NCBI GenBank assembly: GCA_052401645.1
Contig: CP198939.1
Coordinates: 1,178,001-1,242,000, forward strand
Source: Arsenophonus sp052401645
GTDB taxonomy: Bacteria; Pseudomonadota; Gammaproteobacteria; Enterobacterales; Enterobacteriaceae
Length of the DNA: 64,000 nucleotides
Direction: 5' to 3'
In this document: piece by piece, positions 1 to 12,290 of the stretch
Numbering within the stretch: position 1 is the first letter of the stretch
Layout of the letters: each line of letters opens with the position of its first letter
Notes under the pieces: generated by a model
The model's database searches: none
The model's input: the letters and a program-made list of their open reading frames with translations, nothing else
Told to the model about the DNA's origin: nothing
Program-made: the position numbers and the translations under genes

Positions 1-3000
1 AAATTCTATCTTTTAAATTAATTATATTTTAGTAATTAATAAAATATTTTAGTATTAAATATAAATAAAAAAAATCTTAAATTAATATTTAATTATAAAT
101 AATAAAAAATAGATAAATTTATTCAGAGTTAATTATAAAAATAATAGTTTAAGTAAAAAATTTTTATTTTTAGTAAAGTATCAATAAATAAACTAAAAAG
201 TTTAAACTTATTAATTAATTAACTAAATTGAAAGTAGTATTTTTATAGAAAATTATAATTAAAATAATAATATATTAGTATTTAATATGAATACTATTTC
301 ATGGTATTACTTAAGTAATAAATTTTTAAATGATAAATAGTTAATATAAAGATTAGTCTTTTATCTTAATTGCTAACTTTATTTATTAAATAATAAAGTA
401 TATAAAAATTAAAAAAATAAACAAATTATAAAATTAAAATAAAAATTAACTATAAATAAAGATTAAGTTAGTAATATATTTTAATAGAAAGATAGAAATT
501 AATTCTAAAAATTAATCGAAATTCAATAAATCAGATGTGTTATATATATCATCAATTAATTTAATTAATAAAAAAATTTTAATTAATGAAATTAAAATTT
601 TTTTTTAAAATACACTTATTATCAAGCATAAGAATAAAAAAACAAACTTATTTATTTGATATTGATAATTGATTTACTAAGTAAACTCCAAATAAAAAAA
701 TCTTGTCTAATAAATTAGTTTAATGAGATTTTAATCTCAGAGCAATAAAATTTATTTATAGAAAAAAATTTCTTTTTTAAAATAAAATTATTATTTTATC
801 TTAAATAAATCATTATCATTATTATTTATTTTTATTTGTAATATTTTAATTAAGTATAATAATATTTATCAATAAAATCAAATATTAAATTTTATTTCTA
901 TACAAATTGAAAAAAAGATTTCAGAATAATAGTATCACCATCATTTATCACAATCATGAAATAAATTATTCTTATGTGTATAAAACTGGAATCTATAATA
1001 GATTTTTTTTTAAAAACTTAAATTTCTTACATTAAAGAGACATTTATTATTTTTACTTTTAAATAGTTAAATTTAATTTTTTTTTGTAAAAAAATAATAC
1101 ATTCTAATTAATTTTATTAAACTAATTAAAAATTAGTCGTTTCAAAATAAAAAACAACGATTATCATTTAATAGAATTTTTTATTATATTAATAGTATTT
1201 TACTATTTTATCTAAATATATTTTTAAATGTAATTTTTATAATTTTATTTAATGAAAATCAAAAAATAATTGTTAATAATATTACTTATTTTAATTTTAA
1301 TTTTATTAATAAATCTTATCGTAAATCTGATACTATAGCAATTACTTCTATATTAATTAAATAGTAATTTTTATAGAGAGAATAATAAATAGAATTAAAA
1401 AAAATAACTTTACTCTGTATTATATTTACTTTCATCTATATTTAATTTTTAAAAGATAGAAAAATATCAATTATCTATCAAGTAATCATCGTATTAAGTG
1501 ATATTTAATAAATATTAATCTATAAATATATATATTTAGTATTTTTTTAATTTAAAATTAAAATTAACTTAATTCTTAAGTTGGATATTAAAAAAATAAT
1601 TTGTATAGTATTTAATACGATCATTTTTTTTCCAAAATATTTAAACATATTTTTATTATCCTATTTTTATTTCTTAGAAAATAATAATTAATAAATTGAT
1701 TATATATAATATTATTAGCTTTAATGTTTTCAATCTATTAAACTATACATATATGAATAAAATGAATATATAAAAATATATTTTATTATTATTAATTAAT
1801 TTAAATTAATATTTACTATATTTTTAAAATAAATATTTATTATTATATCTAATATTTTTATTTATTTAAAATAACTTAACTTTTTTTTCCTATAATATTC
1901 AGTAATAAAAAGACTCAATAATTTATCAGATTTTATCTTGTTTTAAAAATTATTTAACACTTATTCATTTTAAAAAGATCTTATCTGTTTATTAATTACT
2001 TTTATAAAATTATATTTAATGATAGTATAGTAATTTAGCTGAATATAGAATTATTTATTTTTCTAAAATAGATAAACATTATTTTTTAAACTAAACTAAT
2101 AAATTTTAGTTATTAATTAACTTAAAATATAAGTTTTTATTCATAATAATTATCGATAACTACATTTTTACAATATAAACTATTGATTATATTATTTATT
2201 TTTTTATGTTTATTTTCTATTCTCAGTGTGATCCTTTTAATTTAAACATAAATAATAAAGTTATATTTGTGTAAACTTATGTTACTATATAACAGTAATT
2301 AAATAGTTTTATAACTAATAATATATATTTTTTTAAAAAAAAATTATATCTTTAATACAATTAAAATTAAAATATTTATATATACTTTATGTTAAAGTAA
2401 TATATAAATATTTTTATAAGTGATTAATTAAAAAAATCGAAATAATTATAAATTTTTTACTTTTATCAAAATATACTATTTTTATAATTTTATAAATATA
2501 AATTTTATTTTAAAAATTAATTTTTAAGCATTGTTTTACTTACAGAGATATTTATAAAATCTAAATATATTATTATCGTAAATAATTAAAATGTAAATAA
2601 TTGTCGTTTTATTTTATTTTAAAGTTTATATATTATAATTATTAATATATATTCTCTTAATAAAATTCTTACTAAGAAAATATAAAAAATTTTTTAAAGT
2701 ATTTATGATATATTTATTATCATAATAAAATTATATTATTATATATAAAATCTTAATGAAGTAAACTAAACTAGTTGAATATTTAATCGTTTTTCTAAAT
2801 TAATATTTAACATATTTTGAATGTATTTAAATTAATATTATTTAATATATAATATTTTATATACATATATTAATATTATCAATTTTTATTTTAATTTATT
2901 AATAAATTAATAATATAATATATTAATTAATTAAGTTAATTATTATATTAATAAAAAATATTTTTTTCTTTAAAAAAAGATATGATTCTTAATTTATATT

Positions 3001-4489
3001 TATATTAATATAAATATAATCATAAATATATATCTATTACTTATAACTTTATAAAAGTTATTTTATTAAATAGTACTTATTAAATAAAAAAAAATAAAAT
3101 ATTATTTTAATATTCATTAAAATAATTCAATATATTGTATTTCAAATATAGAAATAGTATTATTTGTTTTATCAATATTATTTATAAGTAATTATATTTT
3201 TATGATATATAATTTTAATAAGTATTTATAATATAAAATACAATAGATATTCAATAAAAGTAAATATACTAGTATTATTAGTTAGTATTAATTAAAAGAT
3301 AAATTAATGTAACTTATTAGTTTAAAAGATATTTTAAATCGATATTAAAAATAATTTTATTTATTAAAAACTAATTATAAAAAATATTTAAATTAAGATT
3401 TGATACTAAATTTAATTTATATTTTTATATAACTAAAATAGATTAAAATATTAATAAATTCAATTATTTTATTTAATCAGTAATTAAATATACTTATAAT
3501 AAGTAATATAAAATTACTTTTATCGTGATTATTTATTTTAATAAATAGATAAAATATTAAAATAAATTATAATTATATTTTATATGAAATATAATTATAA
3601 TTCTTAGTTTTAATAAGAAAAGAAAATAAAATTATAGATCATAACTATTTCATTTTTAATGATATTTAAAATTATACAATTACTTAATTATTTTATTATA
3701 AATTTAATTATAATTGATTTTAATAAATTACATAGAAACGATTATTCCAGGTTGTTTATTATAAATTTTCAAATACCATGATCTTAATATAGATAAAGAG
3801 TATAAATATAAATATTAATAAATATATATTATAATTATTTTTATAAATATACATAACTAAGAAACATAATAAATATAAAACTATAATTAATCACAATATC
3901 ATTACTATTTATTTTATTAATAGTTTTTCAAGATTAATATCAACTTTTACTATAAAATTTAATATAGATTTATGACTTGTTATTCTTAAGTTCTAAAATT
4001 TATCGTTAATTATAATCAATAGCTATCTTATAATATATTAGTAAATTCATTTTTATTACATATATGAAAAATGTTGTTAGTAACTTAAAACCGTTAATCA
4101 AAATTATTTTTACTTTACTTTTTAAATTTAAAATAAATGTAAGATTTTATAAATCTTTATATTATGTCTTATATATAAATTTTATTGGAAAATAGATATA
4201 ACAAAATTATTCTTCATTATTTATTTTTTAAAATTAAAATATTAAAAAATTTTTTTATTATATTTAAAATTTAATAAAAAAGTATAGTATTTTATGAATA
4301 TATTTTATTATTATCAATAATAATGATGTAACATAAAAAAATCTTAGTGATATTTAATAAATTTAAGTATTTTAGAATTAATTAAAACTAGATCTATAGT
4401 ATAGATACTGAATCGAATTTTATAATATTTAAATATAATATTCAAAAAAAGAATTAATTTATTTTTTATATTTGAATATTTTTAATAAT
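1..4489. other. Gene-free AT-rich spacer left of tusE
   Basis: No gene is recognisable on either strand; all frames are interrupted by frequent stops and the DNA is almost only A and T (4 G/C in the first 60 bases). Visible structure is limited to inverted repeats: 15-bp arms at 570-584/590-604 (5-nt loop, ending in a T run) and 16-bp arms at 3565-3580/3587-3602 (6-nt loop). A slightly less AT-rich patch near 3735-3785 gives no convincing frame. I see no tRNA T-loop signature. The stretch is best read as eroded DNA. Confidence 0.8.
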
Positions 4490-4819
4490 TCAAATACATC
4501 TTACTGGTTTAGGTAAGCCAGCAATTTTTGTTGCTTGCGTTGCTGGACCCTTTGGGAAAAGGCAATAAAGATATCGACTATTAGCAATATTTTCACCATA
4601 TTTTTTAGTAATTGCCTTTACCAACAAACGAATAGATGGAGATGTATTGAATAATAGATAAAATTCACGAATGAAACGAATAATTTGCCAATGTTGTTCC
4701 GTTAATATTATATTCTCCTGTTTTGCTAATAAAAAACCCATTGATTCACTCCATTCCTGGCTATTTTTAAGATAACCATATATATCGGTTTTAATTTCAC
4801 GATTTTCAAATATAAACAT
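4490..4819 (-). CDS. tusE: TusE, sulfur-relay protein for tRNA 2-thiouridine
   Basis: This is a 109-residue cytoplasmic protein of the DsrC/TusE family, the same length as E. coli TusE. In the family it is the last carrier of the Tus persulfide relay (IscS, TusA, TusBCD, TusE), handing sulfur to MnmA for the s2U34 modification of Lys, Glu and Gln tRNAs. The sequence shows the family core (EHW-like QHWQIIRFIREFY, then FNTSPSIR) and the strongly conserved C-terminus FPKGPATQATKIAGLPKP, ending in the near-terminal cysteine (C108) that carries the persulfide. The ATG gives an N-terminus (MFIFENREI) that aligns directly with E. coli; upstream there is no clear Shine-Dalgarno. It stands alone between multi-kilobase spacers. 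IscS, the sulfur donor of the pathway, is also in this window; TusA, TusBCD and MnmA are not. Identification is secure. Confidence 0.97.
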   Translation of the reverse strand: MFIFENREIKTDIYGYLKNSQEWSESMGFLLAKQENIILTEQHWQIIRFIREFYLLFNTSPSIRLLVKAITKKYGENIANSRYLYCLFPKGPATQATKIAGLPKPVRCI

Positions 4820-4914
4820 ATAATTTTCTAAATTTATATAAAATTAAGTACTAATTTGGTTAAATTAAAGTTTAATTAAAAAAAACATCTGTGTAAACTA
4901 AGCAAATAAAATTA

Positions 4915-4954
4915 TTTTATTTAAAATAAATAATTTTATTTATTTTAAATAAAA
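4915..4954. repeat. Perfect inverted repeat upstream of tusE
   Basis: The arms TTTTATTTAAAATAAA (4915-4930) and its exact reverse complement (4939-4954) are separated by 8 bases. It lies about 95-135 bases upstream of the tusE start codon on the transcribed side. It could be a transcribed hairpin or simply one member of the window-wide set of long palindromes; nothing shows a regulatory role. Confidence 0.6.
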
Positions 4955-7296
4955 CTTCTAATTAATCAAGATATATTTTATAATATTTAATATAATTAAT
5001 TAATTGATTTTTTAGTTTAAAGCATCAAATATGAAAACTATTAACTAAAAAAATTATAAAAAATTTGAATTTTTTGTTAAAAACTATTTTATTTTAGTAA
5101 AATTATTAAATTTCTCATTTAAGGTATTCATTTCAATTTAATTGTTTTTAGATAAAATATATATACTAAAGTCATATTTTTTTTGTTTTTTATCAAATAA
5201 AATAATTAGTTTATTTTTAAAGTAATTTATTAAACTCTTTAAACTAAAAAATATTTTTATTAGTAATAATTTAAACAATTAATTAATTTTTATATCTAAA
5301 GTAATTAGTAATATTATATTATAATTCAATGAAAAGATTTTTTTGACTGTTTTAGTTAGTTATAAAAATTTATTATAATAATATGTATTAAAGTTCAGTA
5401 TTTATACTTAATATTTTTTTATTATTATTTTATCTAATAAGTTATTTTTTTGCTAAAAAAATAGAAAAACTTATATCTAAATATATATATAATTATAATA
5501 TATTATATATTTTTTAAAATTTGTTCTTTAAAGTACTTTAAAATCTATATCTAAAAATATTTTTATATTTAGTAATTTTTATTAAAGATATATACCATTT
5601 GATAATTTTTTTACTATTACTTTATTTATAATAAATATTATAAATTATATAATATAAAACTATAGCAAATAAGAATTATAATCAATACTAAGAAAAAAAA
5701 GACATCGTGTTGAATATTATAAAAACGAGTTATTATTTAATGAATTTTAAATAAAAAGATATTTTAGTTACTAAAATTTATATATTTCTTATCTATATTA
5801 ATAATAATTTACCTATGTTTATAATATATAGTAAATATATTTACTATATTTATCGATATTATAAATACAAACCAACTGTTACAAATATTTAAATCATAAA
5901 AAGAGTATTATAGTAATAAATAAAATATTAAATAAATATTTTTAATATTTTATATAAATTATTTATTAATTTAATTTTAATAAATTAATGAGTATTAATA
6001 AAAGATAGTTAAAAATTATAAATATATAAAATCTATATGTATTATATTAGAGACTTAAATTATTATTCAAATTTTTTATATTACTATTTTTAATAATTGT
6101 AAACAATTAAATATTTTATATTTTAAATCATTAATTTTAATTTATCATTTTAGAATTTTTTCTTAATAATAAAAATTATTTATATAATAATTTATTTTTA
6201 AACTAAAAAATTTTAATTAAAGTTAAAACAAATTGTAATAAAAAATTATTTTTTTTCTAAAAATATTAATAAATATATATTAATTATAATAATAGTTAAC
6301 AGTTAGAATTATAAAATAAATAAAAAGTGATTATATTCATTGTAATTTAATTAGTTATTAGTTTATTTTTATATAGTAAAATTAATTTACTAGTTAATCT
6401 AATAAAATAAATTAAAAAAAATTATTTATTTATTTTAATAAAAAATAATATTTTTAAATTTAATAGTTTTTCTTTAAATAAAATAATAATTTAAGTAATA
6501 ATTACTATTATAATTTTATTTTTTTTAATTATAATTAAAAAATAATTTTTTTATTAACAATTGTTTTATTATAAATATAATTTACTATAATAAATATATA
6601 TTTAATACTAAAAATAATTAATATTTTAAATATTTAAAGATATTTATACAATTACTTTATCAAAATAATTTTTATTTAAAACTTAATATTTTATATAGAA
6701 ATACTTAAAATTTTTTTCTATAAAAATTAATTATGATCTTATACTTTATAATAATGTTTAAAAATAAAATGTTATTTTTCTTTTTTTTTATTAAATATTT
6801 ATAATAAGTATCTATCTATATAAGTAGGATAAAATAACCAAATAATAATTTATTTAAATAACATTAATATATTACAAATAAGACTATTTTATTTAAGGAT
6901 TTTACTGAAAGATAATAATTTTAATTAATGCTCAAAGTATTTTATATGCATTTTATATTTTATATATAAAATGATCAATCTGTATATTACTATAGATATT
7001 TATATTTATTTTAAAAATAAATATAAATATCATTCTGAAATTATAATTAACTTATAAATAAATTATTTTTAATTAAAATATTTAATTGCTAATTTTTACT
7101 TTTATTTATATAATTAAATATAATAGAAACAAGATATATTATATAATATGTATAGCTTTATATTTTTAATATTTAAAATTAATAAATCACAATTTATTCT
7201 ATAAATAAATATTTTAATATTAGTTTAATAAATTTAACAAATTTACTTTCATTTATAAAATGATATCTATTAATAGTTGTTAATAATAGTTATATG

Positions 7297-7336
7297 TAAT
7301 TATAATTACATATTATATAATTATAATTACATATTA
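7297..7336. repeat. Short tandem duplication, 21-bp period
   Basis: The 19-mer TAATTATAATTACATATTA occurs at 7297-7315 and identically at 7318-7336, so a unit of 21 bp is present in tandem. The first copy overlaps an 18-nt perfect palindrome at 7294-7311. It probably arose by slippage or by hairpin-mediated duplication; no function is implied. Confidence 0.7.
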
Positions 7337-10300
7337 AAAGCAAAATATATCTTTAATATATAGATTACATATTTCAGATCAAAAATGATTATACAATATC
7401 TAAGTTTTTAATGAAATTAAAATCTATTAAATAAAATAGATATTGATATAGTAAGAATATATTTATAAAACTGTAATTTATACAAATAATAGTTTATATA
7501 AAAATATAAATTTTAATAACTTTCAAGTATTCAATAATAATATTTATTCTATTATTAAAACTATATAAAAATTCTATATTTATAATTTTAAATATAGAAT
7601 TGAATAGTTAGATTTATCTAAAATAGATAAAAAAGATTTTAAAAGTATTGAAATATCTGAAAACTAGATATTTTGATTTATCAAAAATAAGATATTATAT
7701 TTCTATATAAATAGAAAATATTATATATATATTTTATATAAAAATAATTAATTTAGTTAAAATATACTTATGATATTAATAAATGTAAAATATTATAATA
7801 AACATTAATTCATCATTTATTAAATGATATTATACAGCACATATAAATTATATTAGTTTTAATAAATTCTAAAAATGAAAAAGTAATAATAAAACATTAA
7901 TTATTTTTAGCTTTAATAAAAAGAATAATGTAGCACATAGTGTAAAAATATTATAAAAAATAAATTTTTAACTTTTGTTATAAATATTAATAAAATAATA
8001 AATGAAACATAAATTTTTATAAACAAGATCAATAAAATAATTAAATTTTAAAAAATATTATTTTTAGTAAAATGATTGTTAATGATAGAATAGTATTATT
8101 AATTTTTAATTGATATTTTAAATATATATTTACTATTATAAAAAATTCAAGATTTATATATAAAATAATAGTAATAATCTACTTTTTTATTTAAATTAAA
8201 ATAATGAATAATAATAATTGCTATCAATAGGTTATTATTAAAATCAATATATTAATTTATATCATATATATAGAATCTGATTTAAAAATTTTAAATTTTT
8301 AATAAAATACTTATTTTAATATCATTAAAATATATATCAAAATATTGGAATATATTAATTTTAAAATAAAAATTATATAATTAACTTTATTAAAAGTTAT
8401 CATGATAATAAATTTTATTTATACAGTTATTATAATGAAATTAATAAGAATTAATTTTTACTTTTTTTATATAAAAAATTTTTATCTATCAATTTTATAA
8501 TAATTTTTTATATGTTAAGAAAATATAAGTAATTGTTAATATAATTTAACTAAAAAATAATAACGATATAGTTGATTTTATATTAAAAATATTATTTATA
8601 GATTATAAAGATATTTATTTAAAAATGAAAACTTAATTTTTTTAAAAAACATAAGCCAATAAGATTATTTAATTTTAGCAAATTTAAAATTTTAATAAGA
8701 TTAAAGTAAATTTATTTAAACTAAGAATTATTTATTATACATTAAATTATTAGAAAATAATAATTATTAGTGATAAATATATAAGTGTAAATTATTAAAA
8801 AAAATTCTAAAAATTTTACTCTTAATTTATATAAAATAAATATTTATATATAAAATTACATTTAATTTTATATTATAAATATATTTTTAATGAATATTAA
8901 ATAGTAATTATTTAGTATTTAATAAAACTGATAAAATAACTAAAATAATAAGTATATTTTCTCCTTTTTCTATTTTTTATAAGAAATTTATATATAAAGT
9001 TTATATGGAGATTCAAAAATTTTAGTATTATATATTTATTAGTTTACTTATATATCTGATAACTAATATATATAATGATATATTTAATACCATTTATTAA
9101 CCACATTAATAAAGATATGTATATACATTTCTTAAAATTCAAAATTTAAAATTATTTTTTATATTTCATTAACTTAAGTAATAATTTATTAATAAAACTA
9201 TATTTATAGTTAATAAAGAGATATAGATGGTTTAATTAATCCAATCAAATTCTATTTCATTTTACGCGAAGGTTTGCTTAATGATATCTTTCTTCGAAAA
9301 ATATTTTATTTTATCACTGATTTTAATATGAATAGCAGGTATATTTTTATAATGAAAACTAACTTAGCTAATTGTTGACTTGTTTATTTTTTATATTACT
9401 AATATTATCTACGTTTTGTCAAAAAAATAAATAATCATTATTGATATTTTTTAACTCAATTGAATGATAGTCTTTTATCTTAAAATAAATAATAATCATA
9501 TTAATACTATAGATTATTTATTACTATATTATTTATTTTTTTCTTCTATAAAATATTTTACTTTTTTTTATAAAGTATATGATAAACAAAAAAGTTATAT
9601 TTATATAAATTAAATTTTAATATATAGGAATTTAATTTATTTTCAAATAAATAATATATAAATACTTATCTAAAATTAGAGATTTTGATATTTTTAATAT
9701 CTTTAATATCTTCAAAGTTAAAATATTGAAATATATTTCAGTATTTAGTTTATCTTGTAGAATAAAACATGAATATGAAGAATTTTCCTATTAGTTAAAT
9801 AATTATAAATTCAATAGAATTACTGCAAATCTAATATCTATATAAACTACATAAATTATTTTTAATTTAATATGTAAAATTTCAATATATATTATTTTAA
9901 ATATTATTTACTTATATAAATTAAAAAATAAGATGATATTAACTATAATAATCAAAGTATAAATATAGATATATTATTTTATTTTAAAATTAGAAAAATC
10001 TAGTTTTTCTAAAATTTTTATTTTTAAATATTAAAAACTATAGAGTAATACGATAACTCTTTCAGATACTTGTAATATTTTTAATATCATAAGTTAATAT
10101 TGAGTTATCATTATTTTATTTATGTTTTAATAAAGTAAATAGTCTAATGATTTTATCATGTATATCGATCTTAGTATTAAATGAATTATACTAAAGATTA
10201 ATGAAATTAACTAATAAAATCTATAGAGATACATATAAATATGATTAATTGCCATATAAAAATTTATAAAAATTCCAGTTAGCTTATATGATTAAGAAAA

Positions 10301-10703
10301 ATAATTTATATATATATTAATAATAATTAATATATATTTTAACCATTAGTAACCACAAAATATATTATTAATATAATCATGAAAAAAAGCTTTACTAATT
10401 TATAGAATCGATTTTTTATAAATTTTGTATAAATGATAAAAATTATAGAATCTATAACTTATTAAAATATAGTCAATTTTACTATTAGGTATCTAATATT
10501 AAATCAAAATCTAATTTTAAATATTAATATTTAAAATTAAATATAAAAGTTTTAATCATATAATTAAAATTATAGAAAGTTAATAAAAACTAAATTTGGA
10601 TATATTAACTTAATTTTTTAACTTAACAACGCGATCTTTTTTATTAAACATTGATTTTAAGTAAAAAAATAATTAAATAGTTGATTTAATCAATTATTTT
10701 TTT

Positions 10704-10731
10704 AAATTAAGATTATTAATAATCTTAATTT
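10704..10731. repeat. 28-nt perfect palindrome 3' of ygfZ
   Basis: AAATTAAGATTATT is followed directly by its reverse complement, with no loop. It lies 54 bases beyond the ygfZ stop. On the minus strand (the ygfZ direction) it is followed by an A run rather than a T run, so it is not a canonical terminator; it might still protect the 3' end of the message. Confidence 0.6.
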
Positions 10732-10784
10732 ATTAAATGAAATAAAGTTATCTAATTAATTTTATTAATAAAAAATTTTTATTT

Positions 10785-11771
10785 TTATTTTTTTAAAGTT
10801 AATAAATGTGAAAACCCATTAATAGTTAATTGACTTTGTTTTTCGCCAGATAGGCGAAAAATAGACTCTTTTGGCATATCATAATTCATGACTATCTGAA
10901 TAATAATGGTTTTATTTGTTAATTTAACGGCAGCTAATATTCTTCCAATATGTCTCCAATTATCACCAAGTTGCCATTCAATAGATTCTCCTATTTTTGG
11001 TAATCTTTTTGCTATACCTTCTAACCAAAATATTGCGCGCTTATTCATTCCACGATATTTTGCTCTAGCAATAGTTTCTTGACCACTATAACAACCTTTA
11101 CGAAAGCTGATACTACCTGGTAAGTCTTGTAAATTAACAGCTTGGGGAATAAATTGTGTGATATTATTAATATCGATGTTAGCAAATCCTGCTATAATAT
11201 CAAAAGCTAGCCATTGTTGGCTATCACTATGATGCAAAAAATATTTTTTTAATTCATTTGCAATATCACTATCAGTAATAATTAAAAATCGTTCTGAAGG
11301 TAAATTAAAATATAATAAAGTTGTTCTATTAAAATGTATAATTGATTTTTCTTGATCTGGTAATTGATTAAAATGTTTATTCAATGCCTCACGAGCACCT
11401 TTACCAGCAATACCTAATAGTATAATATCATTATATTGTTTAAATTTTATTTGTGAAAAGATAGCATATTTTTTGAGTTCATTTAATTGTTTCATTGCCA
11501 CACTAGTACGTAAAATATAACCAAAACCAGTTTTATAATAAAACAGGCGTAACGTACTCCACATTTTACCTTTAGCATCACAGTGGGCAGTAAGTATATG
11601 TTTATTGAAATCTAGTACTGTTATATCTGTCGTTAATTGACCTTGTAGATATTTTTTTGCATCAGTACCTGTTACAGTAATAAAACTCCAGTCATTAAGT
11701 ACCATTAGCATTAATGGTATTTGATTATTTACTATATAATTATCTAATTTAGATTCATTTAAATTTATCAT
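10785..11771 (-). CDS. ygfZ: YgfZ, folate-binding Fe-S enzyme maintenance protein
   Basis: This 328-residue cytoplasmic protein is nearly the same length as E. coli YgfZ (326). The family is related to GcvT, binds tetrahydrofolate and supports the activity of certain Fe-S enzymes such as the tRNA thiomethylase MiaB. Visible features are the N-terminal core around QIPLMLMVLNDW and the HCDAKGKMWSTLRLF block (residues 63-77), and the diagnostic motif KGCYSGQE at 225-232 with the essential cysteine at 227; the usual KGCYTGQE has Thr where this protein has Ser. The C-terminal block ending near VMNYDMPKESIFR is also present. It is divergent from sdhE across 249 bases, the same arrangement as in E. 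coli. There is no strong ribosome-binding site before the ATG. The identification is secure and the protein looks intact. Confidence 0.96.
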   Translation of the reverse strand: MINLNESKLDNYIVNNQIPLMLMVLNDWSFITVTGTDAKKYLQGQLTTDITVLDFNKHILTAHCDAKGKMWSTLRLFYYKTGFGYILRTSVAMKQLNELKKYAIFSQIKFKQYNDIILLGIAGKGAREALNKHFNQLPDQEKSIIHFNRTTLLYFNLPSERFLIITDSDIANELKKYFLHHSDSQQWLAFDIIAGFANIDINNITQFIPQAVNLQDLPGSISFRKGCYSGQETIARAKYRGMNKRAIFWLEGIAKRLPKIGESIEWQLGDNWRHIGRILAAVKLTNKTIIIQIVMNYDMPKESIFRLSGEKQSQLTINGFSHLLTLKK

Positions 11772-12020
11772 TTTATCATATGTTAATAATTAAGATTATA
11801 ATAATAATTATAATCATAAAATAGCTATATGATAAAGCAAGTAAAAAATATTATTTTATATTATAAAATTAAAATTAATATTTAACAATTAATTTTATGA
11901 AGTTTTTTAGTTAGTTTTTAACTCTTTTTAAAAAAAATATTTAAATCATTCTGTTTATAATCAGAATTTATTATATTAAATCACAATATAGAATATTTTT
12001 TTTAAGGTTATTTAATTTTT

Positions 12021-12290
12021 ATGGATATTAACAATAAATCAATGGTTCACTTAGCATGCCGAAGAGGAATGTATGAGCTAGATATTATAATTATGTTTTT
12101 TTTTAAGAATGAATATGATTATCTCACAGATAATGAGAAATATTTATTTATTCGCTTGTTATCGTTTGAAGATCATGATTTATTAAATTGGTTAATAAAT
12201 CATGAAAGACCTAATGACGATAGTCTTTATCATATAATTAAAATAATACGTAATAAAAATAAATATCGTTGTTCTTTTAAAAAAAAATAA
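12021..12290 (+). CDS. sdhE: SdhE, FAD assembly factor of succinate dehydrogenase
   Basis: This 89-residue protein (E. coli SdhE has 88) promotes covalent attachment of FAD to SdhA and FrdA. The sequence begins MDINNKSMVHLACRRGMYELD, in which the RGxxE motif (RRGMYEL, residues 14-20) is the functional signature. The conserved LLSFEDHDLLNWLINH segment follows at about residues 47-62. The last residues are lysine-rich and diverged. A TAAGG-like sequence lies at 12003-12008, 12 bases before the ATG, which is longer than ideal. It is divergent from ygfZ as in E. coli; the ygfX gene that normally follows is not visible. No sdh or frd genes lie in this window, so its clients must be elsewhere or already lost. 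Confidence 0.95.
   Translation: MDINNKSMVHLACRRGMYELDIIIMFFFKNEYDYLTDNEKYLFIRLLSFEDHDLLNWLINHERPNDDSLYHIIKIIRNKNKYRCSFKKK

Larger units (their letters stand above)
4820..10784. other. Gene-free AT-rich spacer, tusE to ygfZ
   Basis: About 6 kb without a supported gene. Contents that stand out: a perfect inverted repeat with 16-bp arms at 4915-4930/4939-4954, about 95 bases upstream of the tusE start; a 21-bp-period tandem duplication at 7297-7336; a less AT-rich patch at about 9220-9480 that may be the trace of a gene (see findings); and a 28-nt palindrome at 10704-10731 just past the ygfZ stop. Everything else is low-complexity A/T with dense stops in all frames. Confidence 0.75.
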
